This document shows, in pieces, positions 29,841-41,172 of a stretch of DNA of 64,000 nt (its first letter is position 1; each line of letters begins with the position of its first letter). The notes below the pieces were generated by a model. The model was not told where the DNA came from and did not search any database. It worked only from the letters and a program-made list of their open reading frames with translations. This DNA comes from Neofusicoccum parvum. Its lineage: Eukaryota > Ascomycota > Dothideomycetes > Botryosphaeriales > Botryosphaeriaceae. A program made the translations under genes and the position numbers. The DNA lies in NCBI GenBank assembly GCA_020912385.1, contig CP087217.1, positions 186,001 through 250,000 of the forward strand, read 5' to 3'.

Positions 29841-32149
29841 CCGGTGGGTGTTTCGCCCCTCGGGGACTTTGGTACGCCCTGTCGTCTTGCCTCCTGCTTT
29901 CGACAAGCTTCGCAAGCTTCGCGGATTTCAGAGTTTGTTGGCCACTCCAGACCCTCAAATGTCACCTTATTCTGTGTGGAAGGCCATCCAGAAGCCACTC
30001 ACGGTACTACATCGCCCTATCAAAGTCATACCGACTCATCCCGGATAGGGAAGATTCTAGAGTATGTTCGGAACTTTGATCAGAAACACCGCAGGCCTGA
30101 CGTAAAACAGATACACGAGGGCAAAAGGAGAAACTTAAGCAGTGATTTACGCTGACATATCTCACTTTTGCTTTGGGCCTGGATCCTGCGATCAACGCTG
30201 ACATAGTCGTATCTCGCTTGATGAGGCGGCTGCTTGCTGGAACATGTGGCGACGAGTTAATCGACTGTTGTCAAGTGCGTGGTTTTCTGAGGGAAGACGA
30301 AATGATGGATGGAGGGGCGGTCAGGCACTCCGCTGTATGCAGGTACCGAGCTTGCAATCTGTTTTACAGACGATTGTGAACAAAAACAAGCGATGGTCAG
30401 CGGACTGTAGCAGCTGCTGTACCTGCTGTCTCATACCTGTGGAGAAGACACTGAACGCCGTTGTGCCCCATATCCTCAGGCAGTTCAAGAAATTGACAGT
30501 TACAATTCTCGGATGGATCCCGAAGCCAAACAAATGCAATGTTGTGCCTTTTCCTCGTTGCGCAGCAAGAAGTGGATCTCTCATCCTCCACCGATCAAAC
30601 CCAGCCATGATCATCACCCCATCCGCGACCTTCCGCATCCCCGTTCCCTCATCCAAACACGCAAGCAAAGTAGCACGCGCTCTCTGAAACCGCAGCGAAA
30701 AGCTCGATAGACGAGCAACCACGCCCGCATCATCCTACCAGCTCGTAGAAAACGCGTGACGCCAAACCTCCGACGTCTCCATAAACCTAACTCCAAAAGC
30801 AGCAAGCAGCCACGCAGCCGACCAACCCAAAAGCAGCAAGCATATATTAACCAATCCGTCCAAGCATGCGGAACCTTAAACCCAAAAAGGCTGTTCAGCG
30901 CGCCTCCGCAGACATCCATTCGATCGGAGTCCGGGTGGAACGCGCACCGCGCAACACCGAATGGGTTGGTTGCTTTTTAGCCTTTCGCGGGGAGAGTGGG
31001 CGGGAGAGGTAAGCATGTGCGCTCTTGAGGCTGTGGGCGATCTGCGGTGTTTATTCGAAACGGCAGGGGGGGCGTTGAGCAGGGCGGAGAGAGTTGGACA
31101 TCCCCATCCATGTCGTCGAGACGGCGTCGTTGATCTCCGCGGCTTCGGTATGTGTGTGCCCTGGACGAGAGCCGAGACACTATGCGATGCCGAGACAAAC
31201 CGGGAGATCTAGATGTTGAAACTGCATTGATCATGTTAAGTGTGTCTCTGGTGAGGTTCTCTCGTCAATTGCACTGTTAGTCCCCAAGATGTTGATTACA
31301 CGAGAGTGAGGCAATACGAAAGCTGTTTGGCAGAACATATGCACGCAGTTGAACTCATCGAGGATGACCATGTACTGGCTCGTCAAGAGAAATTTAATTC
31401 TGAGTGGCAATCATACCCTGTCCGCGAGACCGTTTAAGCGGCGCGAGCTCTCTGCAAAAGGAGACGAAAGCCGATCGCAAGCAAGACGATGACGTGCTGG
31501 GGCGGCAACGGCAGTGGCGGAGTCAAGTGAGGATCGACGCTCAGGTGCAAGCTCCCCCTTGACCTTGCGTAATGCATGTGAAGGGGGATGAGGATTGGCG
31601 AGGACGTGCAGCAAGTAGACGCAACATGCAAGGATGGGATCGCTTACCTTCAAGAGCGCGAATTGCATTGCTTGGAAGCTGGATGTGATTATTCGGACTG
31701 AAGACAAGAAACTCACGAAGACCAGAGCGAACACACGTGATTTGATTTGTTCCATTCATTTGTTTCTTTCTCAGTTGTAGACGCAAAAAACAGAAAATCC
31801 AATGACCCGAGTATACATGGGTAGGAACAACGACCTGGGTATCTCTCATCCTCCACTCCTTCGTTGCAGCCACCTCACAAAAAGGACTTGACAACCAAAG
31901 ACGAAAGATGTGAAAGGATGATGATGATGGAAGAGATGAGATCCTCCGCTTAGGTATCTCCGCTCGCTAAAGTGCTGACCCGACTGCTTCGATGATTTAG
32001 ATGATGATTTGGTGCGACGCTCCCCGCTTGAAGCATCGATGATAATGAGGAAAACAAGACCCAAGACTCCCTTTTGCCCTTTCTATACAGTAATTACTCC
32101 TGCGTCATTATGTATCATTACAATGCTTTTTCTCTTCGCTAGAGACCCT
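29841..32149. other. Long gene-free stretch
   Basis: About 2.3 kb without a supportable gene. Frames at 30321-30722 (minus, 133 codons) and 31411-31755 (minus, 114 codons) lack recognisable features and good starts. It includes 3' flank of the MARVEL gene. Confidence 0.45.
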
Positions 32150-33303
32150 TTACGAGTTGAACGTGTAGTTCTTCGGCCGGTACTCGTCATATGCGTTAGG
32201 CGGGCTCAGCGCAGAGGGCGCAAGGTGGAATGCCTGACTCTCCGGCGCAGGAGATGTCCTGTAGGCGGGGTGGTCGTTGCCGTAGTGGTCCTCACCCCAG
32301 CTGAGCGGGTGGCCGGGGTGGCGGCCTTCTTCCGTATCACGACCATCAACGAGAGGCGTGTAGATGGCAGCGGCATTGGCAGCACCACCAGCAGGGAGCG
32401 GCGGAACCGGCGGGGCGTCGTGATGCGCACCGGCAAAGTCGTTGGCATCGTGGTGGTCGTAGTGCGAGGAGGCGGTTTCGATGTCCTGGGTGTTGGAGCT
32501 CCAGACCTCGTCGTCGTGCTTGGACGCGGCTTCGTAGGCAGTCGAGCCGCCAAAGTAGTTGGCCGGCTCGGCGCCAGGCTCACCGTTACCCTCTGCACCG
32601 ACCAGGACGCCGGTACGGCGGAAGACGGTCACGTAGTAGAAGGAGATGACGGCAGTGCAAATGAAGAGAACACTGCAGGAAAGGCGGTGGTTAGCTTGGC
32701 ATCAAACCAGGGAGTCGGGAGGCTGGAATGTGGGGGAGGTGCAGGTGGTACTAACCAAATAACAACGCCGAAGCCGACGGTGGCCTTGCTGAGGTTGCAC
32801 TTAAGCTCGTTGCCGTAGGCAAAGGTGCTGCAGTTGCCGGAGTCCACATTGGCTTCCTTGGCGCCTGCTTTCATACCGTCCGAGTTCCATGTTGCGACAG
32901 CAATGAAGGCGGCGAACCACAAAAACTGCAGGCCCGAGTCAGCTTGCCTGTGCTCGAATTATAAATTGTGGGAAAGGGGCGGCTTACGGAGTAGATGAGG
33001 TCGACGGCGGCAAAGGCGTAGGCGCTGGCGAAGCGCACCGTCCGGCTCCACATGGGCACAGCGACGAGGTATATCAAGCCGGGCAGGGTGAGGAAGCACT
33101 GCGCATGGTCAGCGGACGTGTCTGGTGGGAGGACGCGCAAGCGGGATTGGTACCAGGGCGAAAAAGTATCTGGTGCGGCCATCGGTGCTGCCGTCCTTGG
33201 TGAAGATGGAGAGTGTGATGCAGCCGGCGACGAAGATGAGCAGGCCCTGGGTGGCATGGGCAGCCGTCTTGCCCTTCTGGATCTTGCTTTGCTGAACGCG
33301 CAT
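32150..33303 (-). CDS. MARVEL-like four-helix membrane protein
   Basis: Four exons on the minus strand (33303-33154, 33098-32988, 32925-32756, 32672-32150) join to 954 nt or 317 residues. Four hydrophobic helices are visible: GLLIFVAGCITLSIF, FFALCFLTLPGLIYLVAV, the stretch around DLIYSFLWFAAFIAVATW, and FGVVICVLFICTAVISFYY. The Cys-containing loop between helices 3 and 4 (SGNCSTF, ELKCNL) fits the fungal MARVEL pattern. The C-terminal 170 residues are a soluble, Gly/His/Asp-rich cytoplasmic tail with APPVPPLP. Such proteins sit in the plasma membrane or eisosome-like domains; a specific role is unknown. Exon 3 to 4 joins as TG plus T (Cys). Confidence 0.82.
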
Positions 33304-34256
33304 TCTTTCGCAGGGTGTGTGAGGGTGTCGGGCGGGATAGGGAGGGCCTGGCTAGGCTTCGATACGAGGTGTGCGAGCCGCGGTGTCCCTGAGCTGAGAG
33401 GGCGGCGGCGGGTTGTTTTGGTGGTTGGGGGCAGCTGGAGATGCAGACAGAGCGAGGAGGGATGCAAGTTGCGAGGGGAGAAGAAGTAAATGGTCGGGCG
33501 GGATTTGATTGCTCACGAGGCGCTGCGTCTCAGCCTCGATCGGTGGCCGCAGCAGAGCGAGGTTGTTTACCTGAGGCCAAGGCCCGCTCAACGCGCGGAC
33601 GGGACTCGTGTTGCGCCCTGCGACCCTGCTATTTTCTGGCGCCGTGGCGCAGTGCGCGAGCGCCCCAGGGTAAGGCTGATCCTTGACCGCCACCGTCCCG
33701 GCCCGACACCCACTGCGCTCGGCATCGCCGTGCCGCTCCAAACCAAGGCGACGATGCAGGCTCCGCAAATCGTCGAGCAGCGCGTGGTGTTCGCAGCCCG
33801 ACCGCGCGACGTCATCAGGCACGCTTGCCGGCCGTTGCGTTGACGGCCGAACGTGCGGCTCGGCGGACCTGCAGCCTGCCGCCGCTTGCCGCTGCGTCAG
33901 CTCAGCCCCAATCTCTTGCGTGGACGTGTTGTTAAGCACTCCGCGACCCCGCGCTTACGGAGAGAACCGCTGGTACGAGTGCTCCTGTACCCTCGCATTA
34001 TCTACTTTTCCATGTACAGACCCAGTCCCAGTAGAAGTCCCATGCGCGCCCGCTACGCCAGTGCGCCATATGATCTCCAGCTATCCGTAGTCTCCGCCGG
34101 CCGAGCCTTCCCCAGCCTTGTCTCATGTTCCGTCCGGGGCGTGGCATCGAGCCTCCACTCAGCCCACTGATCTCCGTCCGTTTTGTGCATCCCATCCTGC
34201 TGTGAACTCCACAAGCCCTGCGATCTCCCGCTCTGCTGTGCATCTCGTCCGCCCGC
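33304..34256. other. Gene-free stretch upstream of MARVEL gene
   Basis: This GC-rich region is the promoter of the MARVEL gene and the 3' flank of SEC72. The frames are chance frames. Confidence 0.5.
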
Positions 34257-34865
34257 TCAATCGCTCTTGCCCTTTTCGATCAGCGCGTCAATCTCCTTGG
34301 ACAGGCTCAGCAGGTCTGCTTCCTGCGGCTCAAACTCGCGGGCCTGCGCCACCCAGTCGCGGGCTTCCTTGGCCCTGCCCATCTCGAGCAGACAGCGGCC
34401 CCTCCTCCACCAGGCCTTCGCGTTCTGCACCCTCTTCAGGTCCACGCTGGTCTCGGCGTCGACAGACCCCTCAGCCCAGCTCTGCAGCGACATGTATGCC
34501 TGCGCGCGGTTGGCGTAGAGCGCGGACAGCTCCTCGCGGACGAGCGCCGAGGGCTCCCACGGCGGGCGCTGCATGGCCATGTCGATAGCAAGCGTGTAAA
34601 ATTTAGCGGCCTCGGCGTGCTGGCCCTTCTTGAACGCCGCGTTGCCCGACTCGCGCAGCTTGGTGACGTTTGCGCTGCGCTTGGGGTTGACGGGGACCGG
34701 CGGCGGCGGCGTTTGGCCAGGCGTCTCCAGCGTGAGGATCTGGCGGTGCAGCGAGTTGAGCTCGTCCAGCTCGCGCTGCAGCGCCGGCGAGGGCGACGAC
34801 GCCGAGACGGCCTTTGTTTGCGGGTCCATCTGCAGCGGCAGCTGCGTGAACGTGTCTTCCTCCAT
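34257..34865 (-). CDS. SEC72: Translocation protein Sec72-like (TPR)
   Basis: Sec72 is a cytosolic TPR subunit of the Sec62/Sec63 complex that helps post-translational import into the ER. Intronless frame of 202 residues from the ATG at 34865 (MEEDTFTQLPLQMDPQTK). The N-terminal part DELNSLHRQILTLE and the Pro-rich TPPPPVPVNPKRSANVTKLR linker are typical of filamentous-fungal Sec72. Residues about 80-195 form three TPR helices pairs (GNAAFKKGQHAEAAKFYTLA; ALYANRAQAYMSLQSW; AWWRRGRCLLEMGRAKEA). The frame extends upstream without a better start. It is divergent from the T5orf172 gene. Confidence 0.9.
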   Translation of the reverse strand: MEEDTFTQLPLQMDPQTKAVSASSPSPALQRELDELNSLHRQILTLETPGQTPPPPVPVNPKRSANVTKLRESGNAAFKKGQHAEAAKFYTLAIDMAMQRPPWEPSALVREELSALYANRAQAYMSLQSWAEGSVDAETSVDLKRVQNAKAWWRRGRCLLEMGRAKEARDWVAQAREFEPQEADLLSLSKEIDALIEKGKSD

Positions 34866-35546
34866 GGCGGCGAGAGCGAGATCGATTCGGGTTCGGCGGC
34901 GGTGCGAATTGGGCGCGAACAGGTTTTTGCAGATCTTGTGACGACCTCTTCCGCTTCGCTTGGGTACGAAAGCCGGGACCGGGGACGTGCGCGGTGGTGG
35001 TGGTGAGCGGTTTTGGTTGGTGTTGAAAGAGGACAGCACGACAGCACAGCTGCAGCAAGGGTCGCCAACTTGGCGCTCAGCCACACTTCCATGCGCCACT
35101 GCGAGTGGAAGCGACGGGCCGCCCGCGTTCCAGGGGAATTGCGCCAAATGTCCTGGCCCATTTCCGACCCTTGCCTGCCGCGTTTGCCGCCGGAGGGCGG
35201 CCGCGACTAATGATTTGTTGTGGGCCCGCGCTTCGCCGTATCCACCAACCTCCCACGCCCAGCCACCGCACAGCTCTCCAGCGCGCATCTGCGCTGCTGT
35301 GCCCTGCCTGGGTAGCCGCCGAGGGCTTGCCAACTTGTTCACCGCTGTGCGCGAGTGACGAAATGGCTCACATCCAAGCGCTGTACACCTCATGACCTGG
35401 CAGCGCCCGCTATACACGTTCTAGCACCGCCGCTGTCCCCGTTGCTCAGCTAACTCCTAAGCTGCTAACCCGAGTCACTCTACTCCCGCGAGGAGCTCGT
35501 CACATCATTGCGCCTACCGTCGCTCACCTCCGAGCCCCCTTCGCTA
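34866..35546. other. Divergent promoter region of SEC72 and the T5orf172 gene
   Basis: 681 bp between two start codons. No clear TATA box or gene is seen. Confidence 0.5.
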
Positions 35547-36965
35547 ATGGCACCTCACTTTCCACGCGCCGCGACCGGCTTACTCGGCCGCGCCGACTCG
35601 AAGAATCCCGCCACAACATGTAAAGGCGTGACGACGACCGGCAAGCCCTGCCGCCGCGATATCGCCGCCTCCAAGCCCAAGAAGAGCGGAGTGTTGGCCG
35701 TCACCTCGGTCAACGAAAACGAGGGCGCCGCCGCCTACTTCTGCTGGCAGCACAAGGACCAGGCCGACAAGCTGGTCAACAGCACCCCTACCGGCCAGGG
35801 TGCTCACGTTGAGGAGACACATATCGTGCCGCTGCAACACCGAAGCAGTGTCGACACACTCGTTGGTAGACTCGGCATATTGGATGTCGACGATGACCCC
35901 AAGCCCGGCAAGAAGCCTCGCCCCTCAGGCCAGGGCAATGGCAAGATCCAGCGTCCGCCGACATGGAATAAGGTCAATGGGCCGCTGCTGTCGGTGCCGG
36001 AAAACATTATGAACGGCCCCAACCGGCCCGGTACCTACAAGCTCCCTGTGCAGAAGAGCGAGCCTAGTTTCTGGGCCAGCCTGTGCTGCCTCTGCCTTGG
36101 CGGCGATGACGAGGAGTACGAAATCGTCCGCCGCAAGAAGCAGGCACAGGCCAACGGGGCACAGCCAGAGATGAGCCAGACTTCACGCCCGCCACAGGGA
36201 GCGTCGTCACCCCGACCGTCGAGGCCCTCTCAGCCCGCCGCTACGCCCTCCAACAGCAACAACCCAACCGAGCGCCTGCTTTCCTTCATCCCTCAGAATG
36301 TGTCTCCCCAGACGGCCTCCCTCCTCATGGCCGAAGCCTCGAAGCCCATCTCCGCCAAGGATGAGCCCGGCTTCATCTACATCTTCTGGCTGACCGAACA
36401 CTCCGACGGCTCCGGTCCCTCGGACCGCGACGCTTCCTCCCTCCTCTCCCCGGGATCCCGCCCCAATGCCGGCAGCCGCACCACCAGCGACATGCTGCAG
36501 CAGTTCAGCGTAGGCGAGACCAGCCGCGGTGCCCGTGGCGGCAAGGGCGGCAAGGGCGGCGGGAAATCCCACGTCCTCCTGAAGATCGGCCGCGCCAACA
36601 ACGTCCACCGCCGCATGAAGGAGTGGGAGACGCAGTGCGGCAAGACGCCGTCGCTGGTTCGCTTCTACCCGTACGTGCCGTCGCCGCGGCCGTCGCCCGG
36701 CAGCTCCCCGGCGCGGCCGAACGACGTGGTTGCGCCCAAGGGCGACGGCACGGACGCTAAGGGCGTGCGCAAGGTGCCCCACGTGCACAAGGTCGAGCGG
36801 TTGATCCATATCGAGATCGCTGAGAAGCGCGTGCTCCGCACCTGTGACGTCTGCGGCCGCGAGCACAAGGAGTGGTTCGAGGTCGAGGCCACCAAGGAGG
36901 GCGTCAAGGGCGTGGACGAGGTTGTGAAGCGATGGGTGAAGTGGGCCGAGGAGTTGAAGGTCTGA
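35547..36965 (+). CDS. T5orf172/DUF1766 (GIY-YIG-like) protein with zinc-knuckle N-terminus
   Basis: Intronless frame of 472 residues from ATG at 35547 (MAPHFPRAATGLLG). Residues about 25-70 show a Cys pattern CKGVTTTGKPCRR then FCWQH, a probable zinc-binding knuckle often found in fungal DUF1766 proteins. The middle (about 100-280) is disordered and Pro/Ser-rich, with a short CCLCLGG stretch. The C-terminal T5orf172 domain starts GFIYIFWLTE, with the conserved KIGRANNVHRRMKEWETQC and VERLIHIEIAEKR, and ends in a CDVCGREHKEWFEV Cys pair. The family has a GIY-YIG-type fold and is suspected to bind DNA; function in fungi is unknown. Confidence 0.88.
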   Translation: MAPHFPRAATGLLGRADSKNPATTCKGVTTTGKPCRRDIAASKPKKSGVLAVTSVNENEGAAAYFCWQHKDQADKLVNSTPTGQGAHVEETHIVPLQHRSSVDTLVGRLGILDVDDDPKPGKKPRPSGQGNGKIQRPPTWNKVNGPLLSVPENIMNGPNRPGTYKLPVQKSEPSFWASLCCLCLGGDDEEYEIVRRKKQAQANGAQPEMSQTSRPPQGASSPRPSRPSQPAATPSNSNNPTERLLSFIPQNVSPQTASLLMAEASKPISAKDEPGFIYIFWLTEHSDGSGPSDRDASSLLSPGSRPNAGSRTTSDMLQQFSVGETSRGARGGKGGKGGGKSHVLLKIGRANNVHRRMKEWETQCGKTPSLVRFYPYVPSPRPSPGSSPARPNDVVAPKGDGTDAKGVRKVPHVHKVERLIHIEIAEKRVLRTCDVCGREHKEWFEVEATKEGVKGVDEVVKRWVKWAEELKV

Positions 36966-39573
36966 TCATCGTGATATCTCACGACTTGCCTCTCTTTTCC
37001 CATTCCTGTTTTACTATTGGGACACAAATTGCAGTTCCTGCATAGCGAGGAGTTCGACTGGATGGTCACGGCGTTTTCAATGGCATTTCTATCATTCTCT
37101 CTATCGTCAGCCATAGACGGAGGTCACGGAGTTTATGTTGCTATATACATTATGAGCGAATGCAAGACGCATGCCCAACCGGCTGCTCAGATTTACATCT
37201 CTTTTCATCATCCAGGTGAACGACGTGCGAAGGATCACTTCGAACGCAGGTGTGCATGTAGTACGAACAAGCCCTGCATCCTGCATTCCTTCCAATCAAG
37301 CCAGCCCACACAACTTCAAACGTAGAGAGAAGAATGCGGGTTACACAGGCTAGGGTCCTAATACACCCCAACCGTTCGACAGTTTCGCCCAACCACTCCA
37401 TCCCGTTGCACAGCCCCCGACACCATCCTCGCGCAAGTGCAGCTGCATACCAACATCGAACGTAGGTCAAAGGGTGGCCGCATCTGCATTCCCACCGCGC
37501 CCAATCAGGCCCAGCACGGCGCAGCGACAGCCAACCTCGAACGCAGCGCCGCCATCCAACTGCTGCCCCGCGAGCCGTCTCTCCCGCCTCGGCCCAATCA
37601 CCTCCCCATCCCGCACACCCACCCTCGAACGCCCTCTCTCCCGCCCCGGCGCGAGGCCGCCGCCGTGGGTAAGCTGTACCACCGCCCCCCGGCCCAGCGC
37701 AGCCAGTCGCACCCCCGCCGCCCCCATCCCGTCCCGGGGCGCGCGCATGGCAAGCTCGAACGCAGCAGCTGCGGCAAGCCGCGACGAGCCGGCCCGCGGA
37801 GAAAGCCAGCGGCCAGCCGTCGTCCGCGCACCCGGCACCGCTTGCAGCCGCGACGTCGCCGCCGTGCACCACGCAGCGACGAGCCGGCTCCGCGCGCTCT
37901 GCCTCGAGCCCCAGTCAGCCTCGCGCGGTGCTGCGGCGCGACAGAGCACCAAGCAGGCTGACGGCTACGCGCATGGTGCGTGTGCGCGGTCCAGCTGGGT
38001 CGTGGGGAGGGGGTGGTTGGCTGGCGGGGAGAGAAGCTGCGCGGGCGGTGATGCTGCAGGCGCTTGCTCGTCGCGTGGTGGTGGAGGGTTTGGAGGAGGG
38101 GTTGCGGGTGAGGCGCATGTGGGATCGATGGCTGAGTGGGTGAGTGGTGAGGGTCGGCGTGGCGGGAGAGAAACCACGTGTGGATGTTGCCCTCGTTTGC
38201 TCGCCGCGACCAACCACGTGGCTGGGCGTCGTGGCATGCGTTCCTTGCAGCCTGGAATGGCGGGCAGAATTCCACGTGGGTGTGGGTGTGGGTGTCTCAG
38301 ATCGGTGGCCGGAAGACCAACCGTTCGGTCACTAGTGGGGTGGCAAACGATGTTGTGGGAAGGAGGCGAAAATGATGGGGCTGTGGCTTTGATAGTGGTG
38401 GTGGATGCGGCGTTTTATGCTTGCGAAGATGAACGGAAGGCTTGAATAGCCATAGGCTTGTATAGAACGGCCGGCGTTTTGTTTTCTGCTAAGTAGGAAG
38501 AGATGATAGGCATGTAGTCAAGGCATATCACGGTGTTCGATGGCTGGAGGTAATGTGCGGTGGGTTCAACACTTTTCCAGAAGTGCCTAGAGAACGGCAG
38601 TTGCAGGCCTCATTCGTGCGTTATTTGCTTTCAGCAAGCATGGTCGTGAAGATATTCAGAAGCCATAGCACACAAGAAAGATGAAGTGGTATATGGAAGA
38701 AGTTCATTAAGCTACCTACAATCTGTAGAGGATATCTTGTGTCATTTTACCCTTTGCGTCCCATTTCGTTATTATTTCCATCTCTTCCTGATCCTCAAAC
38801 CCTACCCTATACCTAAACTCGCCCATTCTCTACCAGAGAGAAGAGAGAACAGAAAGTGAACTACAAATTATGAATTACATGTCGATGGGTGGGGGAGAAC
38901 TTTAAAAAACAAAACGGTAAAGCTCTTTTTTTTTCTTTATTGGAAAATCCCGCAGGAACCTGTGCGTCCGCGAAAACTAATCTACAGAGAAGGTTAATGG
39001 AATCCGTCGCATTTGTGAAAAAGGCCCGGCGCATCATGCATAGCATGGGGAATCGAAAAGTAAAAAAAGACCTGGGATGTCTTAAAGAATCGAAAAAAGT
39101 AAGAGATGTGGTGTTGGTTTTGTGAGGAGTTTTTGATGGGTGGTAAGGTCTTGGTTGGTTTGGGTAACTAAAGTCGGGTGGTATATAAAGAGGTATGCAA
39201 TCTGTCTGGTGAAGAAAGATAAATGGTGTAATGGTGTGTGGGTGTAGTGCGGGTGTGAAATATAAAAAAAAGAGACAACCAATCGACTCCCAGCCAACCC
39301 ATCGGTCTATGTGGAGGGGATCTCAGAAAACGCCAACTCCCATGATAAAGTGGTCAGGGTCGTAACGGAAATGCATCCTCATCCAACAAGTTGCTTGCGC
39401 ATCCTTCTCTTTGCTGCTGCTGCTGCTGCTACTGCTCCTCAAAATCCAACGTGCTTGTCCTCGATGGGACAATGGTATCATCCAAAATGTTCTTCTGCAG
39501 TCGTACACAACACCAGCAACGCCACAATCATCCGCATGGAAGCGTTTCATATGATTATGGATCGGGATATGGC
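36966..39573. other. Long gene-free stretch
   Basis: About 2.6 kb without a supportable gene. A 323-codon plus-strand frame (37474-38445) is rich in Arg, Ala, Ser and Pro and looks like a product of GC-rich DNA. Three CACGTG hexamers lie at 38175-38278. From 38.5 kb the sequence becomes AT-rich. Confidence 0.45.
38175..38278. promoter_or_regulatory. Cluster of three CACGTG palindromes
   Basis: CACGTG occurs at 38175-38180, 38215-38220 and 38273-38278, each preceded by CC or AC. CACGTG is the core bound by bHLH regulators. No adjacent gene start was identified, so function is uncertain. Confidence 0.3.
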
Positions 39574-41172
39574 TTAGTAGACAATGCCGGCCTCGAGTCC
39601 GCCGACAATGCCGAGGGCCTCGTCGACGGTCCGCTCAAGGGACTCGACTCTCTCCCTGAGCTCCCTGTTCTCGCGCCAGACATCCATCTGGCCGTTGCTC
39701 ACCTCGTTCATCTTGCCGGCGCCCGTCAGCACAATGGGCATAACGCTACCACGTTGCGAGATGCGCTGGTCGCGCTTCTTCTGCAAGGTGGTGTCGAAGG
39801 TGCTCTTGCGCTTGAACATTGTCGGCTTGGACGGGGTGACCGGGCTGGGAGCAGAGGTCGGTGCGGTGCTCGGGTTGCTGTCGAGCTCGGGAACGTCGGA
39901 CTCGCTCATCATGCTCACGGGCCGGCTGCGGGGAAGGTCATCGTCGACGGTGATGGTCTCTCCCTCGGACTCGAAGCCTGAGTCGCGATCGCTCAGGACG
40001 CCGTTCGGTTCGGTGGTGATGGTGCTGGACGCGGTGCTCTTACGGTTACACTTGCAGCCCGGCCCCCTAACGGCGCGGAGCGAGGCGATGCGGGCCTCTT
40101 CTTCGTCGGCGCGCAGCTGGCGCTCTCTCCCGAGTGCTTCGCGCAGCGCCTTTGTTTCCTTGTCGCGCTTGTCGGACTCGGCCTTGAGGTTGTCCAGCTG
40201 CATCTGCAGGTTCTGGGCGTGCACCTCGGCCTGCTTCTTCTCCTCGCGCAGGCCATCCTCCTCTAGTCTTGTATCCTGCATGCACAGCTGCATGGCCTTG
40301 TATGACATCTGGAACTGCTGGAGCAGGGCGGTGCTGGCTTTGTGGAGGTCGTGGAAGGAGGCCGGGTCCAGCGGGTCGGGCTGGCCATTCGGGAACAGGG
40401 CGCTCTCGATGTCCAGAACGGCCAGAGGGTCTTGGGGCGTGTTGGGGTCGTGTTTGGGAGCGTCGGGTTTGCGGGTGAACCACGAGGCAAACATGGAAGT
40501 GGAATGGGGCTGCTGGGCGGCGCTCTGGGTGCTGGCCCGCTTGATGGACTTGACGGACTTTGCGCGGCCGACAGAGCCGGAGGTGCGCTGGGTGAAGGAG
40601 CCGTCCATGGTGTCGTCGTCGGAGTCGAGGTCAGAGTCGGAGCCGAAGTCTGACTCGGAGTCGTCGGCGCGAGGTCTGCTGAGGCTGAACGGGGCAGAGG
40701 AGCCGTTGAACCAGTCTCCTATAGCGTTGGTGCGGTGTCTTTGTTCCTCAGGGACTGGGTTTGGGTCGCGGCGGGAGGGGATGAAAGAGGCGAAAGACTT
40801 TGTTGGCGAGGGGAGTGAGGCGCGCGACTGGTTTTGGAAGGCGGACAGCGAGTTCGTTGCGCGATGAACTAGCGGTCTGCAGTTGTCCAGGAACGCGGTG
40901 GAGAGAGCCTTGGAGTGGCCGCGGGCACGCGAGGCGGGATGGCAGTCGTCGTCCAGCGAGAAGGCGGCCGGGTCGTAGCTGGTGTCTTCTTGTCGCGTCA
41001 ACAGGGCTTGCGGAGGGCGGTCCAGCTGAACATGGTCGAAGGGGTCTCGTCGTGCCGGGCTGCGGGTTGGAGAAGGGGAACGCTGGGGGTGGTGGAGCGG
41101 GACGTGCCCGCTGCTTCGCAAAGAGCAGACGGTGGCTTGAGAGCTTGCGGCAGTCGCCGGGTTGGCGAACAT
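39574..41172 (-). CDS. Ser-rich coiled-coil protein of unknown function
   Basis: Intronless frame of 532 residues. The first 230 residues are Ser/Arg/Pro-rich and probably disordered, with an acidic run DDSESDFGSDSDLDSDDD. Residues about 255-300 (DPLAVLDIESALFPNGQPD, then DPASFHDLHKASTALLQQFQ) look like a folded helical start; about 300-360 form a coiled coil (EEDGLREEKKQAEVHAQNLQ). A Ser/Thr/Pro-rich region follows, and the end (MDVWRENRELRERVESLERT) is a second short coiled coil. I do not recognise the family. It shares an upstream region with the divergent methyltransferase-GFA gene. Confidence 0.78.
   Translation of the reverse strand: MFANPATAASSQATVCSLRSSGHVPLHHPQRSPSPTRSPARRDPFDHVQLDRPPQALLTRQEDTSYDPAAFSLDDDCHPASRARGHSKALSTAFLDNCRPLVHRATNSLSAFQNQSRASLPSPTKSFASFIPSRRDPNPVPEEQRHRTNAIGDWFNGSSAPFSLSRPRADDSESDFGSDSDLDSDDDTMDGSFTQRTSGSVGRAKSVKSIKRASTQSAAQQPHSTSMFASWFTRKPDAPKHDPNTPQDPLAVLDIESALFPNGQPDPLDPASFHDLHKASTALLQQFQMSYKAMQLCMQDTRLEEDGLREEKKQAEVHAQNLQMQLDNLKAESDKRDKETKALREALGRERQLRADEEEARIASLRAVRGPGCKCNRKSTASSTITTEPNGVLSDRDSGFESEGETITVDDDLPRSRPVSMMSESDVPELDSNPSTAPTSAPSPVTPSKPTMFKRKSTFDTTLQKKRDQRISQRGSVMPIVLTGAGKMNEVSNGQMDVWRENRELRERVESLERTVDEALGIVGGLEAGIVY

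Noticed and set aside
30321..30722. 133-codon minus-strand frame
   Set aside because: No recognisable motif and a competing plus-strand frame of similar length; not enough support for a gene.
37474..38445. 323-codon plus-strand frame
   Set aside because: Arg/Ala/Ser/Pro-rich with no domain, no conserved-looking core and overlapping frames on the other strand of similar length. It looks like a chance frame in GC-rich DNA.
39584..40867. 427-codon plus-strand frame over the coiled-coil gene
   Set aside because: Ser/Leu/Arg-rich antisense frame without domains; the minus frame has coiled coils and an ATG with clean ends.
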